DNA of 64,000 bases from an uncultured Bacteroidota bacterium (GTDB taxonomy: Bacteria > Bacteroidota > Bacteroidia > Chitinophagales > Chitinophagaceae): NCBI GenBank assembly GCA_903824665.1, contig CAIJXT010000030.1:124001-188000 (forward strand). Reading direction: 5' to 3'. The position numbers and the translations under genes were made by a program. The notes below the pieces were generated by a model. That model made no database searches. It was not told the DNA's origin and was given only the letters and a program-made list of their open reading frames with translations. Within the stretch, counting starts at the first letter, position 1. The number at the start of each line of letters is the position of its first letter. This document shows, in pieces, positions 1 to 9,700 of this stretch.

Positions 1-1017
1 GGCAAGAAGGGCAAACGGTTCATTCATGCTCATGGCCATATCCGTATGATGGGTGCGGTACAGCCATTTATCAGTGGTGCCATTTCCAAGACCATCAATC
101 TGCCCAACGAAGCCACTATTGATGAGATAAAAGATTGCTACTACCTCAGCTGGCAGTTGGGCCTCAAGGCCTGTGCATTGTACCGCGATGGATCTAAACT
201 CAGTCAGCCACTGAGCAACAAAAGCGATAAAAAGAAGAAGGAAGAAGTAAAAGAAGACGCAGGCGACGCCAGCCAGATCATAGACATGAGCAAGCTGACG
301 GTAAGTGAGCTCCTGGAAGAAGTAAACAAACGCGTACAGGCAAGCCCCGACACGCAGCTGAAGCGCGAGTTGAGCCGCATTGTAGAGCGCAAACAACTGC
401 CTGCTAAACGCCGTGGCTATACCATCAAGGGAAAAGTAGGCGGTCAGGCAATCTTCCTGCGTACCGGCGAATATGGAGATGGTACATTGGGCGAGATATT
501 TGTAGATATGGCCAAAGAAGGTGCTACCATGCGTAGCCTCCTCAACAGTTTTGCGATTGCCATTTCTGTAGGCCTGCAGTATGGTGTGCCGCTGGAGGAA
601 TATGTAGATAAGTTTGCGTTCTCCAGGTTCGAGCCATCTGGTATGGTAGAGCACCCCAATATCAAGAGTGCGACTTCTGTACTCGATTATATTTTTAGGT
701 TGCTGGCTTACGAATATCTCGACCGCGACGATCTGGTACATGTACCGGAGCCCAACCGCCGCACGCACCAGCAGGAGGTCGAGGCGCTGCAGCAGGAATT
801 GTCGCAGGTGCGGGTCACCGCGCCACAGTCGGTACCACCTGTGCAGAAGCCCAAGGCAGCTGTGGCACCTGCACCGGTAGCTGTGAGTGCCGAAATAAAG
901 AAACTAATGGGTACCAGTGCCGATGCGCCCGCCTGCCGCAATTGCGGCAACATTACGCTGCGCAACGGCACCTGTTACATGTGCCCCAATTGTGGTACTA
1001 CTACTGGCTGTAGCTAG
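1..1017 (+). CDS. nrdJ: Vitamin B12-dependent ribonucleotide reductase, C-terminal part (5' end outside window)
   Basis: Class II ribonucleotide reductase reduces ribonucleotides to deoxyribonucleotides with adenosylcobalamin and works without oxygen. The reading frame is open from base 1, so the catalytic barrel lies upstream and only about 338 C-terminal residues are seen. Visible parts are the end of the reductase domain (QPFISGAISKT, ALYRDGSK), a charged linker, a TSCPD-type domain (GGQAIFLRTGEYGDGTLGEIF to YVDKFAFSRFEPSG), a Pro/Ala-rich linker, and a C-terminal Cys-rich tail (CRNCG ... CYMCPNCGTTTGCS). That tail is typical of NrdJ and is thought to re-reduce the active site. A strong hairpin terminator follows, so this is the end of its transcript. 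Confidence 0.93.
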   Translation, partial: GKKGKRFIHAHGHIRMMGAVQPFISGAISKTINLPNEATIDEIKDCYYLSWQLGLKACALYRDGSKLSQPLSNKSDKKKKEEVKEDAGDASQIIDMSKLTVSELLEEVNKRVQASPDTQLKRELSRIVERKQLPAKRRGYTIKGKVGGQAIFLRTGEYGDGTLGEIFVDMAKEGATMRSLLNSFAIAISVGLQYGVPLEEYVDKFAFSRFEPSGMVEHPNIKSATSVLDYIFRLLAYEYLDRDDLVHVPEPNRRTHQQEVEALQQELSQVRVTAPQSVPPVQKPKAAVAPAPVAVSAEIKKLMGTSADAPACRNCGNITLRNGTCYMCPNCGTTTGCS

Positions 1018-1061
1018 CAGTGTGTTTTTGAAGAAACTGAAAATTGTACAGATAAATGCGC

Positions 1062-1103
1062 TCGCCCCGCCTTGATAAAACAAGCCGGGGCGACATTTTT
1101 TTG
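1062..1103 (+). terminator. Rho-independent terminator after nrdJ
   Basis: A 13-base arm (TCGCCCCGCCTTG) pairs with CAAGCCGGGGCGA, with one mismatch and a 6-base A/T loop, and is followed by CATTTTTTT. It starts 45 bases after the nrdJ stop. Confidence 0.8.
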
Positions 1104-1199
1104 GTGGGCAGGCTAAAATGCAAAAAGATATTTATGGCAATAAAGACATGCGGCAGCAATGTGTTTGAGGATATTGATATTGTAATTTCTGAATGAGTA

Positions 1200-1230
1200 T
1201 TGTTTATAGCTCTGTATTGGCCTACCTTTG
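1200..1230 (+). promoter_or_regulatory. Bacteroidota-type promoter of the DUF433 gene
   Basis: The -7 box TACCTTTG (1223-1230) is preceded by TTG at 1200-1202 with a 20-base spacer. This matches the TTTG/TAnnTTTG consensus of Bacteroidota. The predicted transcript would start about 15 bases before the ATG at 1251. Confidence 0.6.
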
Positions 1231-1250
1231 CAGCCCCAATACAGAATAGC

Positions 1251-1460
1251 ATGTGGCAGGATTTCATAGTACATAAGGAAGGGCTTTTGGGAGAAAAAGC
1301 GGTGGTGAAGGATAAAGACATAAGTGTAGACGAGGTGCTGCGCGAAATGACCCGCTGCGACACCATAGAGGATATGCTGCTGCTCTACCCCAAACTTACC
1401 AAGGATGAGGTGCTTGCCTGCATCAGCTACAGTGTCCGGCATTTCACTATAGAGCCCTAG
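1251..1460 (+). CDS. DUF433 domain protein
   Basis: A 69-residue protein covering one DUF433 module: an N-terminal beta segment (KEGLLGEKAVVKDKDISVDEVL) followed by helices ending in DEVLACISYSVRHF. DUF433 proteins are small winged-helix-like proteins, often paired with PIN-like toxins, but no such partner is adjacent here. An in-frame TTG lies 51 bases upstream, inside the predicted promoter, so the ATG at 1251 is preferred. The gene is a single transcription unit between nrdJ and the peroxiredoxin. Cellular role unknown. Confidence 0.75.
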   Translation: MWQDFIVHKEGLLGEKAVVKDKDISVDEVLREMTRCDTIEDMLLLYPKLTKDEVLACISYSVRHFTIEP

Positions 1461-1529
1461 TATCCTTTTCGAATTGGGTCCGGAACCCTCACAATTCCCG
1501 AAGATTTTTTCCATTCCTGAAATTCAACC

Positions 1530-1988
1530 ATGACATTGCAACCTGCCGACAAAGCGCCAGCCTTCAAAGCACCCGACCAGAACGGTACCGTTCATTCACT
1601 CGCAGCGTACAAAGGCAAAAAGGTAGCCCTGTATTTCTACCCGCAGGACGACACGGAAACATGTACAAAACAAGCCTGCAACCTTCGCGATAATTTCTCG
1701 CTGCTGGCAGAGCATGGTATCACCATTCTGGGAGTAAGCCCTGATGCCGAAAAGAGCCACAAAAAATTCGAACAGAAATACAGCCTGCCTTTCCCGCTGC
1801 TCGTAGACACAGATTTGAAAATAGCCAAGGCTTATGGAGTGTGGGATATGAAGAAATTTATGGGGCGAGAGTACATGGGCATTTTACGCACTACATTTCT
1901 CATTAACGAAAAAGGGAGAATCGTAAACATTATAGAACGTGTGATCTCCAAAAATCATGCACAACAGATCATAGACAACTGGATATAG
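1530..1988 (+). CDS. bcp: Thiol peroxidase, peroxiredoxin of the BCP/PrxQ family
   Basis: A 152-residue cytoplasmic peroxidase that reduces hydrogen peroxide and organic peroxides using thioredoxin. The sequence shows the peroxidatic motif YPQDDTETCTKQAC. The first Cys is catalytic, and the second, five residues later, is the usual resolving Cys of BCP proteins. The rest follows the family through GVSPDAEKSHKKFEQKY, LLVDTD and GILRTTFLIN. Length is normal for BCP. No signal peptide. It is monocistronic, about 70 bases after the DUF433 gene. Confidence 0.93.
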   Translation: MTLQPADKAPAFKAPDQNGTVHSLAAYKGKKVALYFYPQDDTETCTKQACNLRDNFSLLAEHGITILGVSPDAEKSHKKFEQKYSLPFPLLVDTDLKIAKAYGVWDMKKFMGREYMGILRTTFLINEKGRIVNIIERVISKNHAQQIIDNWI

Positions 1989-2132
1989 ATCTTGGCGGGA
2001 AGTCTGTTTTACAATCATTAAACAAATGCAATATTTTATTCGGTATTTATATGCGGGTGGTTAGCATAGTATTGTAAAATAAAATACCTCCTAAAAAGTA
2101 ATGAAATTTAATTTTTTTATTACTTTTCGGCA

Positions 2133-2846
2133 ATGAAACGTATACTCCTGGTCCTGCTCATGTTGGCTGGACTGAACACAGCAAATGCCAACAGTTTTTA
2201 TTTTGCATGGAATGGATTTGGCATGGCAAACCGGTACAATTACGATCTTGGTATGAGTTATGGTGCCTACTATTACCGGGGCATTACAAAGGGGCTCGCG
2301 CTCGGCACGCTGGAATTTTACCAGACAATGAATCTTTACTATGGCAGAGAGGTGAAGAGTATAGTAGGCTCCAGTCTGCGTACAGACATCACATACCGTT
2401 TTTTCTCACCTATGATCGTTTTGCAAACAGGGCACACAGGGCAGTCGCAGGTTTATTTTACAGGTGGGGTGGGTGAATTGCAGAGCGGTGGCGAGGCTAC
2501 CTTCAGCAAGTGGTCCAGAGTGCCTTGGTCGGGTCCCGCTGGTGTATACGACAGTACCATAGACTTTACTGAAAAGCTCAATAAATATGTGTTCAGGCTC
2601 GGGTTTGGTTTGGCGCAATATGTAAGGTTGGGGGGTAATTTTCATATGTTTGTCAATGAAGACGCGGGTTTTCTCATTCGCCCCATGGCAGACATGTCGG
2701 GGCGCGAATTTGTAGCTGTTAAGACCAATGTTGCACAGTTTTTTCAGCCTACTTACCTCTCTCTCCGTATCGGAATAGGACTCATCACACACTCTAAGAA
2801 TCAGCGCTATCCATCACGGATTTATGCAGGCAAAGCACCGCAGTAA
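2133..2846 (+). CDS. Unknown envelope protein, probable outer-membrane beta-barrel
   Basis: A 237-residue protein not assigned to a named family. It starts with a clear signal peptide (MKRILLVLLMLAGLNTANA, cleavage after ANA). The mature part is rich in alternating aromatic and small residues (YFAWNGFGMANRYNYDLGMSYGA, FRLGFGLAQYVRLGGNFHMF, YLSLRIGIGL), the pattern of a small beta-barrel. A box resembling TAnnTTTG (TACTTTTC, 2121-2128) ends 4 bases before the ATG, so the message may be leaderless. Stand-alone gene. Confidence 0.7.
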   Translation: MKRILLVLLMLAGLNTANANSFYFAWNGFGMANRYNYDLGMSYGAYYYRGITKGLALGTLEFYQTMNLYYGREVKSIVGSSLRTDITYRFFSPMIVLQTGHTGQSQVYFTGGVGELQSGGEATFSKWSRVPWSGPAGVYDSTIDFTEKLNKYVFRLGFGLAQYVRLGGNFHMFVNEDAGFLIRPMADMSGREFVAVKTNVAQFFQPTYLSLRIGIGLITHSKNQRYPSRIYAGKAPQ

Positions 2847-3199
2847 TATGTGTTGATTTGCAATCTGAGAGTCTATTTTTCTGTATAATATGCAGAAAGT
2901 CAATATGTTGTAGCCGCAGTTTCAGACCGGTTTTCTCGCCGCCTTTTTGTGCTGGTGGCCAGGCAGCACCCCCATTCAGCCTGGGCAAAAAGTAACAGGT
3001 AATATGGTATTGTGATTTTAGTGCATTTCAGGCGCCAACATCAGGTCGCAGCAAACGGTAACTCATATAATTTTCGTACCTTTCGGGCGGTATGAGCAAT
3101 CATACCCTTTTTTGTCTGTACATATGTCATTAAGTGATTGAAAATGAGTGTGTATTTTGTACCGGCAACGATATACTAAACCCGTAAAAATTAATCAGA
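2847..3199. other. Intergenic region before ruvA
   Basis: A stretch of 353 bases without a supported gene. It contains a -7-like box TACCTTTC at 3077-3084 and, immediately after it, a compact hairpin with a T-run (3089-3113). No other structure is evident. Confidence 0.5.
3089..3113 (+). terminator. Terminator-like hairpin upstream of ruvA
   Basis: A perfect 7-base stem GGTATGA/TCATACC with a GCAA tetraloop, then CTTTTTTG. It lies about 245 bases after the preceding gene and just after a possible promoter box at 3077-3084, so it could be an attenuator instead of a simple gene-end terminator. Confidence 0.5.
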
Positions 3200-3778
3200 A
3201 TGTTCGCTTTTTTAGAGGGCGGCCTTGTGTACAAATCACCATCGCTGCTTTACATGGATGTACATGGCGTGGGGTATGAGCTCAATATTACGCTGCAGAC
3301 TTACGCCAGAATACAACACCTCGACAAATGCCGCCTGTACACCCACTTGCAGGTACGGGAAGACGCATGGGTATTATATGGGTTTGCCAACGAAGATGAA
3401 CGGGTCACTTTTCGCCAGTTGCTCAATATAAGCGGCGTGGGCGCTGCCACCGCGCGTATCATTCTTTCGTCACTCACCACTGATGAGCTGGAAAGAGCAG
3501 TGTCCGGCGAAGACAGTAAAACACTTGAACGGATCAAAGGCATCGGTGGAAAAACAGCCCAAAGGATCATTCTGGAGCTGAAAGGAAAGCTGCAGAAAAG
3601 CACAAATTCATCCTCTCCATCGGCTCCGGTGCACAATACTACACAGGAAGATGCGTTAATAGCGTTGGTAAACCTCGGCATCAACAAATCTGTAGCCGAG
3701 AGTGCTATGAAAAAAATTGATAAACTATCCTCGCTTACAGTAGAGGAGATCATAAAACAGGCGCTACGGGCTTTATAA
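3200..3778 (+). CDS. ruvA: Holliday junction DNA helicase subunit RuvA
   Basis: RuvA binds the four-way Holliday junction and loads RuvB rings for branch migration. The 192-residue protein has the expected order: N-terminal OB-fold (MFAFLEGGLVYKSPSLLYMDVHGVGYELN), two helix-hairpin-helix motifs (LLNISGVGAATARIIL and LERIKGIGGKTAQRIILELKGKL), a Ser/Pro linker and the C-terminal RuvB-contacting three-helix domain (EDALIALVNLGINKSVAESAM). It lies 19 bases upstream of sprA, an arrangement recurrent in Bacteroidota. Confidence 0.97.
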   Translation: MFAFLEGGLVYKSPSLLYMDVHGVGYELNITLQTYARIQHLDKCRLYTHLQVREDAWVLYGFANEDERVTFRQLLNISGVGAATARIILSSLTTDELERAVSGEDSKTLERIKGIGGKTAQRIILELKGKLQKSTNSSSPSAPVHNTTQEDALIALVNLGINKSVAESAMKKIDKLSSLTVEEIIKQALRAL

Positions 3779-3797
3779 AACGCAAATACAATCAAAA

Positions 3798-6700
3798 TTG
3801 AAGGGGCAGGGTAAATTTGGATACAGGTTTTTGCTTTTTATAGCGTTGGTGGTGGCTATTGCCAACGCCGCCGCACGCGGATACCGTCCTTTTTATGTGC
3901 CTTTCTTCTATCCCGCCGACGATACCGTTTCTGTTGACAGTTTGAATCGGGCCGATAGCACACGCAGAGCAGACAGCATGCTGAAAGTAGAAAAGGCTGC
4001 CAAAGCGGATGCACGCAATCTGCACTTCCCCATTTACGACAAAACCGGAGACCCTATTGCAGACCAGCAGCGCCCGTCAAGCATAGACTTGCAGGACCCC
4101 AAAAATCAGCAAAAGTCTTTCGAATACGATGCGGACTCCAACCGGTATTACTACTCATCCAAAATGGGTAATGAGTACCTCCGCAATCCTACCTACCTCA
4201 CGCTGGATGAGTATATGGCATACAAGGCCAAAGAAGATGAAAATGCCTACTTCCAGCGCCGGCTCGATGGTATGTTGCAGTTCAATAAAACACCCGAGCT
4301 GCCCCAGATGTACAAAGAGGGTATTTTCGACCGCATATTCGGTAGCAGTACTATACAGGTAAAGCCCCAGGGAAATGTGGATGTTACCTTCGGCGGCAAC
4401 TGGCAGAATATCAAAAACCCAACACTGCCTATCCGGGCTCAGAAGTATGGCGTATTCGATTTCGATATGCAGATGAATATCAATCTGCTGGCAACCGTTG
4501 GGGATAAGCTGAAGCTGAATATAAGCAACAACACCAAGGCTACTTTCGATTATCAGAACATACAGAAACTCGACTACAACGGTAAGGAAGACGAGATGCT
4601 GAAGAAGATCGAGGCGGGCAATGTGAGTTTTCCGCTCAAGAGCAATCTGATCAGTGGCATTCAATCATTGTTTGGTATTAAAACCCAGCTGCAGTTTGGT
4701 AAGCTTTGGGTAACGGGTGTAGTGTCGCAGCAGAAATCGCAGCGCAAAAGCCTTACCATACAGGGCGGTTCTCAGGCACAGCAGATAGCCATCAAGGCCA
4801 ACAACTACGAGGAGAACAGGAACTTCCTGCTGGCACAATACTTCCATCGGAATTACAACAAAGCATTGAAAGACTTCCCGGTTATCAATTCGCTGGTTAC
4901 GATCAATAAAGTAGAGGTCTGGATCACTAACCGCACCGGTGCAGTATCCGGAGTGCGCGACATCCTCTGTTTTATGGACCTTGGTGAGTCTGATCCAAAC
5001 AACCCCATCATGTCCAGCGGCGGTGGCGGCATACCCGGCGGACTGCCAGACAACCGCGCCAACAGGCTCTATAATCAGTTGCAGATAAGCCCTACGGGTC
5101 GTCAGCAGAAGTCAGCTACAAACGCAGCGGTAGGTCTTGGTTTGCAGCAAGGACAGGATTTCGAACGTACCACCGCCCGTCAGCTTTCCCCTACCGAGTT
5201 TTCGTTCAATCCGCAGTTGGGTTACATCATGCTCAACACCCAGATGAATCCCGACGATGTGTTGGGTGTTGCATTCCGCTACACCTACCGTGGTAAGGTG
5301 TATCAGGTTGGTGAGTTTGCGGCAGATCTTCCTCCCGATACCACCAACCCGAAAGTGCTCTTCCTCAAATTGCTGAAGGGTACAGCTCCCCGTACAAGGC
5401 TGCCTGTTTGGAAGCTGATGATGAAGAACGTATATGCACTCGGTGGTTTCGGTGTGTCTAAAGAAAATTTTACGCTCAATATCCTGTATCAGGATCCGGG
5501 TGGTGGCGAGAAACGCTACATGCCAGAGGGACCACTTGGGGGCACTCCATTCATCAGCTTGCTCAACCTCGATCACCTTAATGCACAAAACGAGCCGCAG
5601 CCCGATGGTATTTTCGACTTTGTAGAAGGTATTACCATCAATACCCAACAGGGAAAGATTATATTCCCGGTACTCGAGCCATTCGGCAGCGATATGTTGC
5701 CTGCTGTGGCAAACGAGCCTGTACTGCAGCGCAGATATATTTATCAGGTGCTGTACGACTCCACAAAGTGGGTAGCACAGCAGTATCAGGCCAATGACCG
5801 CTACATAATGCGGGGTACTTACAAATCTTCCTCCTCATCAGACATCTTCCTGGGTGGCTTCAACATCCCGCCCGGATCCGTATCGGTAAGTGCCGGCGGT
5901 ACAAAGCTGGTAGAGAATCAGGACTACTCTATTGAGTATGGTCTGGGCAGAATCAAGATACTGAATACCGGTATCCTTAATTCCGGGGTGCCTATCAACA
6001 TACAGTACGAAGACAATGCCACCTTCGGTTTTCAGCAGCAGAACTTCATGGCCATGCGCCTGGATTACTACCAGAACAAAAACCTTACATTGGGTGGTAC
6101 GATCATGCGGTTGAAGGAACGCCCCTTTACGCAGAAGGTTACATTCGGCGATGATCCCATACAAAATACAGTTCTTGGGCTCGACGCCAACTTTCAGAAA
6201 GAAGTACCCGGGCTTACCCGTCTGGTGGACAAGCTGCCTGTTTACGCCACTACAGCACCTTCATTCCTCAATACCAATATGGAGGTAGCTGGTCTGCTGC
6301 CCGGACACCCTAAACAAATCAATGCACTGGATCCCGAAGGAGCTGTGTACATCGACGACTTTGAGGGCACCAGTAGCAGCTACGATCTTAAATTTCCGGC
6401 ACAGGCTTGGTCTCTGGCATCTACTCCTTTTGGTGCCGTCAACAGCGCTGGTCAGCAGTTGTTTACAGAGGCATCTCTTTCCAACAATCATGCCTATGGT
6501 ATGAACCGTGCCCGTCTGGCATGGTACATGCTGGAGCCAACATTGGTCAATCCCGGTTCTACCGTTCCCGACTATATCAAAAACGATTCCAATCAGCACT
6601 ATATAAGGCTGGTACAGACCAATCAGGTTTTTCCTGCCAGAAACACTGTAGTACTGCAGGGTTCACTCAATACATTCGATCTTGGCTTCTATCCCAAAGA

Positions 6701-9700
6701 TCGCGGCCCATACAACTTCGATGTTACCAACATAGACCCCGACAACGGTTCACTGCTCAATCCTGAAAGGCGCTGGGGTGGTATTACACGGTCTATCGAC
6801 AATACCGACTTTGAAGCCTCTAACGTTCAGTATGTGCAGTTCTGGGTGATGGATCCTTTCCTCAATCAGGCCAACCAGAATGGTGGGTCTTTGTACATCA
6901 ACCTTGGCAACGTATCTGAAGATGTGATGAAGGACTCCAGGCTGTTCTTTGAAAACGGGATCACGTCACCTTTCGATGCCACAAAGCTCGATACTACCGC
7001 ATGGGGATATGTACCGAAATTTGAGCAGCAGATAACGAGAGCTTTCGACAACGATAACGCCTCCCGCAAATTGCAGGATGTGGGTTATGACGGTATGGCC
7101 GATGTGAGCCTGCAGGGTCAGGAAAGTGAGCATACAGTTTTTGGCAGATTTCTTTTCGATCTGCAGCGCAAACTGAACGGCGGAGCCGGCAACCCGTCTT
7201 TCCAGGAGCGCGACGCTGACCCTGCAAATGACAATTTCCGTTTTTACCGCGACTCCTCTTTCAGCACCGGGCCAACCCCCGACAAGGTAAGTGTGCTTAC
7301 CCGCTACAAGCAATTCAATAACCCCGACGGAAACTCTCCAGTTACCGACCCCAACTCTTCCTTCGCCACATCCGGCACCGCTATCCCTGAGTCTGAGGAT
7401 ATCAACCGCGACAACACGATGAATGAGTCGGAATCCTATTTCCAGTACCGGATCAACTTTACCCGCAATATGCAGGTGGGTACCAACTACATCATCAGTG
7501 TGCAGGAGAATGCCTCAGGTGTAAAACTGCCCAATGGTAAAACTGAACCCGAAAGGTGGTACCAGTTCAAGATCCCGATTCAGAACTACGACCGCAGGGT
7601 AGGGGGTATTTCAGACTTCAGGTCTATACGTTTTCTCCGCATGTTCCTTACGGGTTGGTCAGATAGCGTCATCATGCGTTTTGCTTCGCTGGAGCTGGGT
7701 CGCAACCAGTGGCGCAATTACAACTACTCGCTCACTACACCGGGTGAAAACTTACCGCAACAAAACCAAAGTCTTACCGACTTTACCGTTACTTCTGTAA
7801 GTCTGGAAGAAAATGCAACACGTGAGCCTGTTCCGTATGCGCTGCCCCCCGGAGTCAACAGGCAGCAGAGCGCCAACCCAACCGGTGGCCAGCAGACATT
7901 GTTGCTCAACGAGCAATCGCTTTCGCTTCGCGCCTGTGCTTTGCAGGATGGTGATGCAAGGGGCGTCTTCAAAGAGGTGAATGTAGATATGCGTCAGTTC
8001 AGCTATCTCCGTATGTTTCTCCACGCCGAGGCAATGGTAGGCCAGACACCGGTAAGGAATGCCGATATCAGCGCATTCATCCGTATAGGCAGCGACTTCA
8101 CCAATAACTTCTACGAATACCGCATGCCCCTTACCATCACTCCTGCCGGTGTCAGCAGGAACAATCAGGAAGCTATCTGGCCGGCAGCAAACAATGTCAA
8201 TATCAAACTGCAGGAACTGGTAGATGCAAAGAAAGAACGCGACGCAAAGGGCTGGCCGGCACACATTCCATACGAAACCAAAGACTCCAAGGGCAATACA
8301 ATAGTTATCACCGGCAACCCTAATATCGGCGGTGGCAAAAATATCATGCTGGGTCTTGTAAACCCCAAGAAATCCAACAAGACACCCGGCGACGATGGAC
8401 TGGCGAAATGCATTGAAGTGTGGTTCGACGAAATGCGCATATCCGGCACTAACGATCAGGCAGGTTATGCCGCAGCAGGCAAGGTATCTGTGCAGCTCGC
8501 TGACTTGGGTAACGTAAATATGTCGGGAAGTATGCATACTCCCGGTTATGGCAACATAGACCAGAAAATTCAGCAGCGCTTTCAGGATCAGTACTACCAG
8601 TACAACGCATCTACCAATCTGGCATTGGGCAAAATGATGCCGCGCAAATGGGGCGTTCAGTTGCCACTCTTCGTTGGGTATACGCAGAATGTAAGCACAC
8701 CCAAATACAATCCGTTCGACCAGGATGTGCTGTTATCGCACGAACTCAGCACAGCCAATAATGCCAGGGCCAGAGATTCCATTAAGAGCGCTGCTCAGGA
8801 TTTTACATCTATCACCAGTGTCAACCTGACCAATGTCCGGATTCAGGGCGACCCCGCCAAATCCAATGCTAAGCGCATGTTGTGGAGCGTCAAGAATTTC
8901 GACTTTACCTATGCCTACAATAACCAGTTGAAACACAACCCGGTGTTGGAGATGGACAAGCTTACAACGCAGCGCTACGGTGTAGGGTACACGTATACGA
9001 TCAAATCTAAGCCCATAGAGCCGTTCAAACGTGCCATCAAGTCAAAGTCAAAATGGCTTGCGTTAGTAAAGGATTTTAATTTCAATCCCCTGCCTTCTGC
9101 CTTCAACATGCGCAATGATCTGAACCGGATAACACAGGAAACCCAGATTCGAAACATTGATGACGGAAGTGGGTACCGCATACAGCCTACATTCTTCAAA
9201 AACTTCACCTGGAACCGAACCTATACACTGCGATGGGAGCTCATGAAGTCTATTTCGCTCGACTATACCGCAACAAATATTTCGCGGGTCGATGAGCCTT
9301 ATGGTAGAATTGACTCGCGGCTGAAGCGGGATACCCTTTTTGATAACATTCGCAGACTGGGTCGCAACAACTCCTACAACCAGACGTTCAACAGTACTTA
9401 CAACGTGCCATTGTCCAAGTTGCCGCTCACAGACTGGATGAGCGCACGCGTGGGCTACTCTGCCAACTATCAGTGGACAACCGCCCCGCCTATTGCGTAT
9501 GCACTCGGTAACACTATTGGTAACACCAATACCCAAACGATTACCGGTGAGTTTAACATGTCGCAGTTGTACAACAAATCTAAATGGCTGAAAGCACTGA
9601 ACTCCAAACCCCGCCGGCCAGGCGAAAGCAGGAAAGGTGCCACGCCAGAACCCGCAGACAAAAAAGGAGTTACTAAAGATCTGCGCAAATCCAGCCCGAT

